This document shows positions 23,790 through 35,320 of a stretch of 64,000 nucleotides of DNA, piece after piece (position 1 is the stretch's first letter; each line of letters opens with the position of its first letter). This DNA comes from Cycas panzhihuaensis. Its lineage: Eukaryota > Cycadophyta. The translations under genes and the position numbers were made by a program. The stretch spans positions 81,103,741-81,167,740 of the forward strand of contig CM041465.1 in the NCBI GenBank assembly GCA_023213395.1, written 5' to 3'. A model generated the notes under the pieces. It searched no databases. It saw only the letters and a program-made list of their open reading frames with translations, and was not told the origin of the DNA.

Positions 23790-25640
23790 CCATTATAGAA
23801 GGACTTCCTTCAGGTTGGGCATATCATGCCTATATATTCGAATCTCATGAGCATACTACCTCTTTCCAAGGGCCCACCTGAGAGGGTAAGGAACCTATCC
23901 TTTATTTGGGTGACCAAGAACACCTACAAGTTCACCACCTCTCTACTCATGAAGTAGAGGTCTCTTCTCCTCTAAAGTTCCATCACCCTAGTGGTGATTC
24001 TCATGAGGATCACCCCATGGGGTCTTCCTCATATGAGGTTCCCTCTGCCTCTTATAATCAAGCGGATACTCCTGTTATGGATGTTTTCGAAGCCTTTACC
24101 TAATGCTTCCAAGCCGCTCGCCTCCAACCACATCCCAAGTGGTTCGAGAGCATCTTGCGAAGTATTATGCTTACTTTCTTTACATCCACCTTACCTCATC
24201 CATCTCGCTCAACTCCTCTACCTATGATGAGTTCATCTTTTGCCTCATCTTCCTCCTCTCATGGTCTATGCTCCTTGAGGACCAACCAAGGTATGTCCTC
24301 TTCCCAACTTGGGTTGAGCATGCCCCCTTCTAGTTAAATAATTTCACCTCAACTAACTATAGTTTATCCATACCTATTAGATCTAGGGCACTCATATATT
24401 CCCTTACTTCTAGCCATGTGAAGTCCACCCCCACACACTCCCAAGTTTAACCTAGGGATTCTTCCCTTTACGTACCTCCAGGTTATATCTCTTAACCATG
24501 GGGGCATGACAAGGGAAACTCCCTTCCAGGTTATGGGATGGACCTTTTGCACCCATATGGGGTTGCACCACCCACAAGCAGCCCATATAGGTAAAACTCG
24601 GTCCTACGCCCCTCCTTTCCATCCTCCTATGTCACACCTCATGTTGCACCTATGCAAGGAGGGCAAGCTCCCTCCCAAGGCACCTTCTCTCAAGTTCCTT
24701 TCTAATAAGGGGTGTTTCCTTGAGGGGGGATACGTCCCTCATCCCCATCTGCTCCTATGTATATTTCTTTGAATGTGAGACTAGTGTCTTATCACCAAAT
24801 GGGAGAAGGCCAATATCCCCTTTCGAATCAAATTCCCCAAGGAGGATTTGGGCAACCTTGTTTACCTCCTCTTCCATCTCTCGTTGATCCTATGGTCCAG
24901 TCAAGGGTACGCCCCTTTATGGACTATAGATTGACACCTCTATCTATTAGGGCACTAAGGACTAACTTACTGCCTCACTCTCTTGAGGTTCCCAAATTTA
25001 ACGGAACTTCATCACAAGACCCAATAGAGCATGTCTACAGATTTTCTATGGCATACATTGATTACTAGGCTTATGACTATATCCTTATGAAACTCTTCCC
25101 ATGATCCCTTCAAGGTAATGCCCTCAAGTGGTTCTATCACCTGCCAGCATATTCTATCTTTTCATTCCAACAACTGGTTGATAAATTCATCAATTATTTT
25201 GACATAGCCTATCCTTTCGAGAGCAGAATGAAAGCCATCTTGTCTCTTAAACAGGGTCACAATGAGATGAATCATGACTTTGTGAGACACTTTTATGACC
25301 TTCTTCACTCCACAAAGGCAACTCTACCCCAGGAGTTGAAGAGGAATCTTTTTGTGAATGCTCTTTGCCTAGAAGTCCACGTTGAAGTCCTTACAATGGG
25401 GGCAACGACATGTGATTCCATCATAGCCAAGTGCTTGGTGCTTGAGGCCATTGAGATCCAAGTGGGTCTCAAGAAGCTCCTCAATCCCTCACAACGGCGT
25501 GAGGCACCTCCACCACCCCATGAGACTAAAGTCCAACAACCTACCAGGTCTTCTTCCCACCTAATGGAGAAGACCTTGGATCCTCTCACTTCTGCTATAT
25601 ATTCCTTTGAATGTACCATGAAGGAGCTCAAACTCTAGGC
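23790..25640 (+). pseudogene. Gag of element B, broken
   Basis: The N-terminal part (about 23790-24760) is Ser/Pro/His-rich and scattered over frames. The core is clear from 24990 to 25420: VPKFNGTSSQDPIEH, then LKWFYHLPAYSI, FQQLVDKFINYF, and an E-L-K-R-N-L-F block; this is the retrotransposon Gag domain of Tat-type gypsy elements (W-x-x-x-LP-x-x-SI-x-x-x-x-x-L-x-x-x-F). Stops at 25066 (TAG) and 25102 (TGA) split the core. 25228-25638 is the longest open part, ending in a Pro/His linker and a Lys/Leu tail. No good zinc knuckle is visible. Gag would build the particle in the cytoplasm. Element C carries the homolog at 45850-47620. Confidence 0.82.
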
Positions 25641-26534
25641 CCCTTCATCCACCACCTCTTATAAACCAGTTCACCACGCCTCTCAAGCCACTCCCCCCAA
25701 GGGTGGTAAAACTCAATCTTCTCAAATGAGGAAGTTTGATTTCTCCCTAGAGAAGAAATGGCATTCCATCCATGGGGAATGTTTCTATGAAGATTCATAG
25801 TGACGGGCCCAACACCCAAGAGTCACTCTGCAATATGATTCTTCTTCCAAATAGGCATTTAGGCTAAACCTAGACTAACCCATTCATAAGGATCCTTTCC
25901 TCAAACATGGGGAATGTGATCATAATAACTAACAAAAAGGTAGCCGAAATAGAGAGAGGTCCCTAAACCCTCGCCCTTCGCAAGCTAAAGGGAAGGGTAT
26001 AAGGAACTCATCCTCTTCTTCTAGCTCTGCCAACCATCGCACTCCTTTGCCCTCTCAGTCCTAAAACAAGGGAAAGAGAGTTATTCTGATGATCGAGACT
26101 ATACCATTATATGCCTTAACTCGGTCTCAAGTGGTTAAAGAGGCGAACGATGTCTCTTCTTCCACACCTCACCTTGATCACCTTCCATAAGTCCTCGCAC
26201 TCCCCAAGACTATTCCTGTGTGCCCCGGTCATTACAAATTTTGAAGGGCTCTTCTCCAACCTATTGTGAAGGGGAAGACTTTCTTCATTATTGATGAGCT
26301 TCATACTGTGGCCGCGGGGATGTCCATAATGGACGTCTTGAGGAGTTGCCCTAAACAACATACACTTCTCTTGGAAGCCTTGGGATTGGGTGACATGTTT
26401 ATTCACACCTTGGGCGTCACTCTAAGTCATGAACCTATCATCTCTTTTGACCTTAAGGACCTGCTTCAACCAGTGAAAGGGAATTCCAATAGCACTACCC
26501 CTTCACCATAATTATTAACACTCCTAACTACACT

Positions 26535-29500
26535 ATTTGAAGAACTGTTGTGGACAATAGTTCTTTCGTTAATGCCATGCCCTTACGCATCATGCAAGAG
26601 CTTGGTATATTAGCCCTAGAGCCAGTTCCATGGTGGTATCAAGGCTACGATGGTAGTGAAAAGATGCCCCCTGGGATTGGTATCCATACCTGTCACACTC
26701 GAGGACAAGACTATCCTTACTGACATTATAATTCTCGATGTTGATGTCAACTACAACCTTTTGTTGGGATGCTTATGGCTTGACCAAATAGGAGCTATGT
26801 GCTCATCTCATTGGGGACAACTTAAATTCGTCTATGAAGGGTGAATGAAGGTTGTCTCTCAAGAGCCTTCTCCAACCAACCAATCTCACCAACCCCATCA
26901 AGCAGCTTGCGATAAGGCAAAGGGTGATAAGGGTCTGTCTGCCCATGCTTCTGCTTGCTCTATCGATATTCCTAGCCCATCTAGCTTAGAAGAAGGTCCC
27001 TCCTCTTCTTCCTCAAATCTCATTCGCTTTACCCCTATTGGTTTAGGGAGCTATGGATATCTCATCGTTCTTAGTGACAATGAGTCCAACGGCGAGGATA
27101 AGGACCTTCCTCATCCCATATCCCTCCTAAACATGAGTAGGGGGCACTCTATACATTCTAGGTCTAGACCTGAACCTTCTCCCATTAGGGAGACCAGCTT
27201 TCCTCTTAGGTCGTATGTCATTGCTCCTCCCAATCATACAATCCCTTATATCACTCTGTCTTCCACTTCATTACCCTCTATAGACAATGAAGCGAGAGAG
27301 CTTCTTGTTGCTTCTCACAAGAGGACCCCTTTTGACTCCTCCAAAGAGTCCCTTGGATATATTGAGTGGTGCGTTGACTACTACGGTCCTACTACTCCTT
27401 CTACTCCTCCCTTCTCATCCCCTTGATGCATGGTCATCTATAGGGTGGACTATTTTGAGGATGACGAGGCCTTGCTCGAGCACCTAGCGGGCTTTACACC
27501 TAATCTCCCTTCTAATCACCAAAAAGTCTTAGCTATTAGGTCATCTGTTACTGACCCAAACCCATCTCCTATTCTGCCCTCTTTTGTTGATCGAGCCCCC
27601 CTTCACTTCGAGGAAAGGAACGTTATGTGCATGGGGGCAACCAAGGACATAGTCCTTGCCCCAGGCAAGGTCATAAAGGTGGGAGTGAAATGCTCTCCTA
27701 ATGAAATAAGGTAATACACCCTTCTGTTCTAAGAAAATTGAGATGTCTTTGTATGGGATTATTCTGATATGAAGGGAATAGACCTTTCTATCATGACCTA
27801 CAATCTTACTACCATCCTGGGTGCTCACCTCGTGTGTCAGAAACAACACCCTCTTCATCCCAAACTTTTAGCTACCATTGAGATAGAAGTTAAAAAACTC
27901 CTAAATATGGGGTTAGTAACTTCTATCGACTACCTCAAGTGGGTGTCTAACATTATCCCCATCACCGAAAAGAATGGGATAATTAGGATATATGTTGATT
28001 TCTGAGATATCAACAACGTATGTCCTAAGGACAACTTCCCACTCCCCTTCATCGATCAAATCATTGATCGAACCATTAGTTTTAAAGTCATGTCTTTAAT
28101 GGACAGCTTATCAAGCTATAACCAAATCTATATTTCTCTCGAAGACCATCACAAGATGGACTACCCCTTGGGGCACTTTTTCCTATAAAGCGATGCCCTT
28201 TAGGCTAAAGAACGTAGGCATCACTTATCAAAGGGTGATGCAATTCATCTTTCATGACTTTATCAATAAAACCTTAGAGGTTTTCATGGATGATATGATC
28301 AGTCTCTCACGCATTAAGGCCTGCCATCCTTCCGATTTACGGGCCATCTTTACATGCTGTCATAAATACCATGTAAGCTTGAACCCTCTCAAATGCGTAT
28401 TTACTGTAACAGTGGGCAAACTCCTCTGTTTCCTTGTCTCAAAGCAAGGAATCTAAATTGACCCCAATAAAGTCAAGGCCATCCTTGACATGTCACCTCT
28501 TCAGACCCAACGATAAATTAAGTCATTCTTGGGTAGGCTCAATTTCCTTAGGCATTTCTTAGCAGATTTTTCCATGAATACAAAACCACTTACCAACCTG
28601 TTAAAGAAGGGGGCCCTATTTGTTTGGTCTTCAAAGGCCCGATAAGCCTTTGAGGAGTTTAAGAAAGCTCTCACTTCTGCTTTAACCCTAGCACCTCCTC
28701 TCTTCGACAGGCCCTTCATTCTCTACACTTCGACTATCGACAAATCCTTGGGCACCATGCTAACCCAAGAGAATAACTTGAGAGCCAAAAGAGCTATTTA
28801 CTTCATTAGTCATACTCTCATGGCTACTGAACTTAATTACTCACCTATCAAGAAGGAGTGCCTCTCCTTGGTGCATGCCACTAAGAAGTTTAGGCATTAC
28901 TTACTTGGGAATACTACTTGTATAATCGTCCACTCTGATCCCCTAAGATACTTGCTAACCCAATCTGACTTGATAGGTAGGACTGGTATGTAGGCCATCC
29001 TCCTTTAGGAATTTGACCTCCAAATCATTAACAGGAAGTCAAAGAAAGGGATGGTCATTACTGAATAACTCACTGACACCCCTATCCCAAACCCTCTTGA
29101 TGTTCCTGTTGATAATTCGTTGCTTAACAAGCCCATTTTGGCTATTTAGGATTCTTCCCATTATCCACTTGCTGAAAGTGAGTGGTAGGGGAACATTGTG
29201 CAATACCTCACCTAGTAGTAGTATCATCCCGAAGCTAGCGACAAAGTTAGGTCATATATTCAAGCTATTGCCAAGTAGTACTTGCTCATGGGTGAGGTAT
29301 TGTGGAAGAGATCCTTTGATAAGATCCTTCTCTATTGCATCAACCTCGACAAAGCAGACTAAATACTTCGTAATTGCCATAGTGTCATTTGCAGGGGTCA
29401 TTTTGGAGGCCAATCTATGGCCCAAAGGATCCTTCACATGGGGTATTATTAGTCATCCCTCTTTAAGGATGCCTATGCTTATGCCTTATGATGTCATCAG

Positions 29501-30425
29501 TGCTAAGAGCATGCTAACATCACCCACTTGCCTTCAAGGCCCTTTATCCTATCATATCCCCATGGCCCTTCTCCTAATAGTGGTTAGACCTTATTAGAGC
29601 CATATCTCCACTTTCTTCATCGCAGCATAAGTTCATCTTAACTACGACAAAATACTTTACTAAATAGGATGAATCGGTCCCTTTGTCTTCTATCCCTAGT
29701 AAGATGATAGCTGCCTTCATCTACCAACATATTATTTGTCATTTCGGAGTCCCTGACGTCCTGATTACAGACAATGGAACTTGTTTCTATAATAAGGAGA
29801 TGGACAAACTTTATGAGAAATTCAAAATTTCTCACAAGACCTCCTCCCCTTATTAGCCTTAATCCAATGGCCAAGTTAAGTCATTTAATAAAACCCTTAT
29901 AAACATCCTAAAGAAAAATGTTGCCCAATCTAAAAAAGATTGATATCTTCAGCTCCCTTCCACCCTATGGTCATATCACATATCTATCTGCACAGCCATG
30001 GGAATGATCCCATTTTCCCTAGTGTATGAAACAAAGGTGGTTCTCCAATTAGAAGTTGAGATCCCTTCCTTGTGAGTTTCCCTTCAGGGTCTTATTGATG
30101 AGGAGCACTCTGTTAAGCTCATCTCTTAGACCTTAAGGCCTTAGATGAGAGACACTTGATTGCTTACCAAGTGAACCTTACTTCTAAGGCTAAGGTGCAG
30201 AGGACGTATGATAAACACCTTCATCCATGCCCTTTACATCCTGGGGACCATGTCCTCAAATTGGAATATCTCCATGATCGCTTATCTAAGTTTGGACCTA
30301 AAGGGATTGGCCCCTTCGTCATTCTCAAGAGCCTTGACAATGACACTTATAGGATCACAACCTTGAAGGGTCTTGAGTTCGAGAAAGTAGTCAATAAAAA
30401 GTTCCTAAAGAAATTTTACGTATGA
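26535..30425 (+). pseudogene. Protease-RT-RNase H-integrase of element B, broken
   Basis: Protease (26535-26844): VVDNSS active-site block (D-N-G in C), then DVNYNLLLG-x-x-WL. A Ser/Pro-rich linker (26845-27714) shares one frame with it, broken only by TGA at 26842 and 27424. RT (about 27720-28460): F-VWDYSDM, NIIPI-x-EKNG, VCPKDNFPLPFID and the catalytic FMDDM near 28287. RNase H (28690-29040): YFISHTLMATELNYSPIKKECL. Integrase: zinc finger H-x-H-C-x-x-C (29380-29500), core from about 29640 with LITDNGTCF and a SNGQVKS-F block at 29860, C-terminal part 30156-30425 (GDHVLKL, KFGPKGIGPFVI). There are at least two frame changes and many stops. C has lost this block from the linker onward. Confidence 0.88.
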
Positions 30426-31159
30426 TTATCTCTATTGATACATAGATTAGGCACACCTATTTCTATTTTTCACGCTATGAAATAAGCCTAAACTATCATC
30501 CTAAGTGTGTCTCCATTCCCCCTAATCATAGGCGGAATGGTGGATTGAGATGACTCTCCTACTCTTTCTAGGTTCCTCCTATGGCACATTTTGGTTTCCC
30601 TTCCTTGGGGGACTTTCCCTCCTAATTGGGTATGTGGTCCTTATCGCTCCTAAGCCTGGATGCATTCCCTAACTAAGATGGCATGATTGAGTATCGTTAC
30701 TCCCTCTTCTGTTAGCACTTCCTTTGCATATCCTACTATGCTCCTATGATGGATGTATACGACTCCCCATCTCCTAGCACCACATATACTTATCGCCTAC
30801 ACTCGTGGTGATCATGTGTGCCCGCTAAGAGTATGACCCTGTATGGAAGGAAGTATGCATGCATAACTCAAATAATCCTGTAACACAAATCATGTAACAA
30901 TCAACTCCAAATTAAAATTATCATGATCTATAACTCCTCATGCAACTGTGCACCCATACACACATATACACAAACACATAAATAAAAGAAAATGTAACAC
31001 AATACATCATCATATATCATCACATACCATCATACACCAAATGGGATGCCAATGGCCCCATCTATATATATCAAAATCATAATGTGTCATATCATACAAA
31101 GGGTATAGTACATCATTAGCAGGAAGCTGGATCCTTGTAGGGAGGAGTATAATTATGTG
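30426..31159 (+). other. Spacer downstream of integrase in element B
   Basis: No gene. 30470-30560 matches 43860-43935 of element C (opposite strand), marking where the two resume similarity after the C deletion. A short TATATATA at about 31063 sits where C has a 134-bp AT array. Confidence 0.6.
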
Positions 31160-33126
31160 GTAACATATAGTGACTCCTTGGAGGTCTAGTGCTTTCCTAA
31201 TCAAAACCAAATACACCATGCTCTCTAGTGCTCCTATCCTCATGGCATATCACCTCCTAGTCGATGCAATCCTTCCCCAGGGGACCACTTACCTCCTAGA
31301 CTCCTCTTGCACCTCTAGGACCTCCCTACCTTGCTCCCCTTATCTCAAGGCCTCCTCAGGGTCATCACCATCATGTGGGTATGAATCTTGCTCTATGACG
31401 ACCTTGATGCCACCTGGTCCATCAGCTGATCATATCTTCCTTGGATACGATCCCTCTCTTCCTCTACCTATCAGAGCCTCTCCTCTACTCCTCAGAGTCA
31501 CTCCTCTATTACGAAGACTCTAATACAACTCTCTCCATCTCCATCTGCTCTAGAACCTTGAGCCTAAAGCACCTGGACTTGACCACGTAGGGTATCCCTC
31601 TCCGCATAGGTCCTATCCAGTTGTCCCACCCTCACCTGGTACTCATGGGACTCAACTACCTAGATGTCCCTAGTCCTGATCAACAGGGAAAATTATGCTG
31701 TGTGTGCCCCCGCCGATCATAGCTCCTCTCCTGCCTGGATGGGAGGTTGCCCCTCCACATAGGCCTCAGAGAATATCTCTCAGACTATCACCTTGATCAA
31801 CCTCCCCATCCCCGTTACTCCTTCTAAGTTAAACGTAACACATATTGATCCAAATATCCATATGCATATCAAACCCTTAAAAGTAAATTAAAAGTAAACT
31901 AGCCAAATGCCTGGTAGTCAAAGGATGGGTGGAATGGGTAGTGTCTCACCTCCTGGGACAACTAGCTCCTTGACTCTGGTGACTATCACCTCCTTAGGAC
32001 TTCCCTCAGTTACTGGTACCTCCTCCTCCTTAGATACCACCTTGCCAACTGCCTGGCCTGTTGGGGTATCTCCTCCTCCTTCTACTGCTACCTCTACTAC
32101 TGCTACCACCACCCAAGCTCTCCCGACCACCCTCAGTCTTCAAACCAGTGTGCGGGGTGGCCTGCCTCTCCTTGCATCTCCTAGAGGCCCTGCCTCACCT
32201 CCTGCGGTCCATAATAGACCTGCCTCAGTACCAGTTACTCATAATGGGCATGCCCCATTACCCCCATCATCATCATCATTGTCATCGCCACCTCTATGAC
32301 CACCTCTTGCTCCTCATGCTCTACTTGCCTCATCATCACTATCCCACCTCACCTCTCTATATAGATCTACCATATAGTCTGCCATGGTGAGGAGGTCCAG
32401 TGAAGTTGCCTCCATCAAACATTAGACATATGCCTAATCCTTGGTCCCTCTAAATCAAGTCTACCACTTGTGTACCATAGGAGCCCATGTTGAGATAGGA
32501 TGTGGTCCTCTTGCTACTGCTACGACTCCAAAGTGATCCAAAAACCAACATTGCAGTAGCATACTATAGGAGAATCCTCCTCTCCCCATCACTCTAATAG
32601 CACCTAGCTGGGCGATCATGTTCACTGCTATCAGGATGGCCTAATCCATCCTCTCCCTAGCCTCACATCTCCCGACCATCTCCATCTAGCTGCTGGGGAT
32701 ATCTTTATAGTTCAGTTTCTAGGAAATGTGGAACAAAATAGCTAATGTGATCAACTTTCTCACCCAAGAAATATGTGACATAACCATGCTCTACACTGGT
32801 AACCCACGCCTCTCCCACCTATCCTAACTCATGAAGAATGTGGCTACCTCCCTATGCACAACATCGCTACTAGGTAATGCCTCTAGTGATGCTAGTGATT
32901 CTCTTGCTGGTATGCTGAGGATCCTTTGTATGTCCCCTAGTGTGATGGTAATGTCCCCTACTTGGGGGAGGTAGAATACATACCGCCTACAATCCCAATG
33001 GGTAATGATGTCTACCAGAAGATGCTTGTTAGATGCGTACTGTAGTGTCATGATGACCTTCAACAAGACACATCTCCTTATGATCTGCTGATCCCCCCAA
33101 GTCAACATCTTAATGAAACTCATCAT
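31160..33126 (-). pseudogene. Antisense plant-mobile-domain-like gene in element B
   Basis: Opposite strand to gag-pol. The start ATG-ATG at 33121-33126 (MMSF) is also present in C. The first 100 codons are open and read HLLVDIITHWD, RRYVFYLPQVGDITITLGDI and ILSIPARE, which matches the PMD family (conserved pattern Y-x-F-x-LP-x-G-x-x-T-I-T-L-x-D-v-x-x-I-L-x-x-P). Then stops interrupt; a TSLDLL-x-M-x-DY-x-x-DLYREV block (about 32370) and an Arg/Gly/Asp-rich tail follow. PMD proteins occur in host genes and in transposons. Extra antisense genes between pol and the 3' LTR have been described in Tat-lineage elements. The function is unknown. C carries the same gene at 41213-43080 with parallel motifs, so it was present in the common ancestor. 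Confidence 0.72.
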
Positions 33127-34408
33127 AGTAACCCTGATGTTTTCTTAATTATCCACTACAATAATTGCCTACAAAACACTCAACAACTAATCAAAATACC
33201 TCTACATCTATTTATCCATCCTCAAGATGCCTCTTCCCCCCATTCCTAGTTGAATTTGGTACCTCTTTGGTCCACTTTTCTTATTTTTTTACTTATGAGT
33301 CTCTACCCTGTGTCAAACTTTACAGCACTGCAGAGTTTGACCAGGTCCCCGCTAAGATTTCAACATGTTCTTAGTGTCCCCATGACAAACTCTACAGCAT
33401 CATAAATTTCACTGCGAGGCCAACCATACCCCTCATATAATGGGGTGTTATGCCCAAAAATCCCAAAAAGGTTTACCCAAGTGAGCTGTACTCAGGCCCA
33501 TTGGGACTAGGACTACCTAATGCGCTAATTCTCCCTCTCTTTGGACCCAAATCAGGCTCCAAAGGATCCCAATTCACCCTTAAGGGGCCAATAATCACCT
33601 AGTAAAAATATAAAATGACATTCATTTCAAACAACAAAACGAGGTGGCTATGGGATGATCTACTCATCGGATCTGGTCTCACCACCATCATTTCGCATCC
33701 CTAGTCCTAACGGGTGTCTCATCACCTCAATCCAATGGCTTGATCTCCCTCTGCATGCCTCTGATGTTGGGCAACACTCTACTACATAAGGAAAAGGGCT
33801 CCATATCGATCGTGAGTCCATGAAAATGAATTCTATTTTTGCTAAGTTTTCCTTATATAGGTGTGGGCCCTGAAGGGTACCTCCTCCTTTTGTCCTATCA
33901 TGACATCCCTTGGGACTGTCTCTTTCCCCTCGTTACCTTCGCCTCCATGGCCCTCTTTTCTTCTTTTCCCTTCAGGCACATTTCTAGTGAGCCCTTGAGT
34001 TTATAGGAGGCCCTTTCTACCTCAATTTTTATGCCATTTCTAAACATGCATGTGTTTATACTCATTTGGGTCATTTCGTCATCTTGAACCTAGTTTCACT
34101 GCCCATTTATACCTTTGGGGCTCCCAAAGGAAGCGCCCTCCCTATTCGAGATCGTACCTCACTTCCTTCAACAACCATTGGGACCCTAGAGGGGCCCTTT
34201 CACCACCGTTTCCTTCTCATCTATCGGGTTAGTATCCTCATCCTTAGGTAGCCTCATCCTTGGGTCCTCCTGCCCCTTATGGCCTCTATCCATAGTAACT
34301 TGAGTTCCTCACAACTATTTTATACTGTTGAGTCTTTTTTTTTGCTCATTAACCTTGCCATCACTCTTTTTCCTCTTTCGCCCTATTGAGATCTCTATCC
34401 CTTCCACC
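33127..34408 (+). other. Spacer between PMD-like gene and second RNase H, element B
   Basis: 1.3 kb, related to 39946-41212 of C in opposite orientation. It contains several copies of a short motif around CTCTACAGCA/TTTACAGCACTG (for example 33319 and 33386) that also appear in the LTRs and in C. No gene supported. Confidence 0.5.
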
Positions 34409-34825
34409 ATGGCTCTATTCATCTTCACCAATTGTGGGAGTCGTGGTAACCCTGGTCCTTCTACTACCACATGGATCCTCCGTGACCCCTCTGGATATGA
34501 CTACATGTGTTTTAGAATCTTCCTCCTCGAAGCCACCAATAACGAAGTTGAGTACATAATTGTTATTGAGGCTCTTACCGATGTGCTCTACTTCTACCAT
34601 GGACCCATCATCCTCTTTTGCGACTCTTAGGTTATGGTGTTCCATCTCACCCAAGTCTATTAGGTGTGTTACCAATGCCTGAGGGCCTTCACCTTGACTG
34701 TTAGGTCTCTTTCGGCATATTTCTCTTTCGTTGACATCTGACACATTCCTTAGGATTGCAACGCTGAGACAAATAGCCTTGTTTGTCTCATCCTTGAGTA
34801 TCGTCTCCCTCTCCTTGATGATTCC
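34409..34825 (+). pseudogene. Second (additional) RNase H domain downstream of integrase, element B
   Basis: Same strand as gag-pol, 4 kb after integrase and 0.5 kb before the 3' LTR. It opens FIFTNCGSRGNPGPS, continues LEATNNEVEYI-x-x-IEAL and CDS (about 34620), then HIP-x-D-x-NAE-x-NSLV (about 34740-34780). This is the RNase HI pattern D-G-GSRGNPG, E-A-NN-x-AEY, D-S, with the final Asp/Glu region. It is a different subtype from the RNase H next to RT at 28690-29040. The first catalytic Asp is Asn, and TAG/TAA codons break the second half. Additional RNase H domains are known in Tat elements. The homolog in C is at 39555-39945. Confidence 0.8.
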
Positions 34826-35310
34826 CCTTAAGAAAGTTGTTTGGTCACCTAGGTGTCCAAGTTTTTAGCCATCCCTTCTTCTATATTATGATTCGCTTGT
34901 ACCTCTGAAAGATGGCCACTAATGAGGTTAAACTATGGTGACCACTAGGTTTATTTCTTCACCCCACTATTCGTGTTGCTCCTGGTATGGAACTTTGACT
35001 ACTCTAATCTTACCTTGTATATATTTTCCACAGTATCTATTTGATGATCACCACAATTGCTACCATTGGTTGATTTACATCCATGCGATAGGGGCCATGC
35101 ACCCTCATCTCTTTCACTACCTATCGACCCTAAGGCAATACGTAGGCAACCCCTACATCGTCTCTCCTTCATCTTCACACCCACGTGTTCTGCCATGACA
35201 CTGTCCATCACCCTTAGCTCATACCATTATTATATTTATATATATTACTAATATTTTGTTGCCAACATTCACCATCACATTATGCTTCCGAGCAGTGAGG
35301 CTCTACTGCC
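34826..35310 (+). other. Untranslated 3' region of element B
   Basis: No gene. It resembles 39063-39554 of C on the other strand (for example the GAGCAGTGAGGCTCTACTGCC stretch before the polypurine tract in B and its inverse at 39062-39083 in C). Confidence 0.5.
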
Positions 35311-35320
35311 AAGGGGGTAG
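35311..35320 (+). other. Polypurine tract of element B
   Basis: AAGGGGGTAG directly before the TGTTTCC of the 3' LTR. The same tract precedes the 3' LTR of C on the minus strand (39053-39062). Confidence 0.85.

Noticed and set aside
29013-29597. A 194-codon open frame in the pol region of B
   Set aside because: It is out of frame with RNase H and integrase. The true frame over these bases shows the integrase zinc-finger residues; this one has no motif.
31907-32390. Ser/Thr/Pro-rich plus-strand frames in element B
   Set aside because: They are the antisense shadow of the Gly/Asp/Arg-rich tail of the PMD-like gene.
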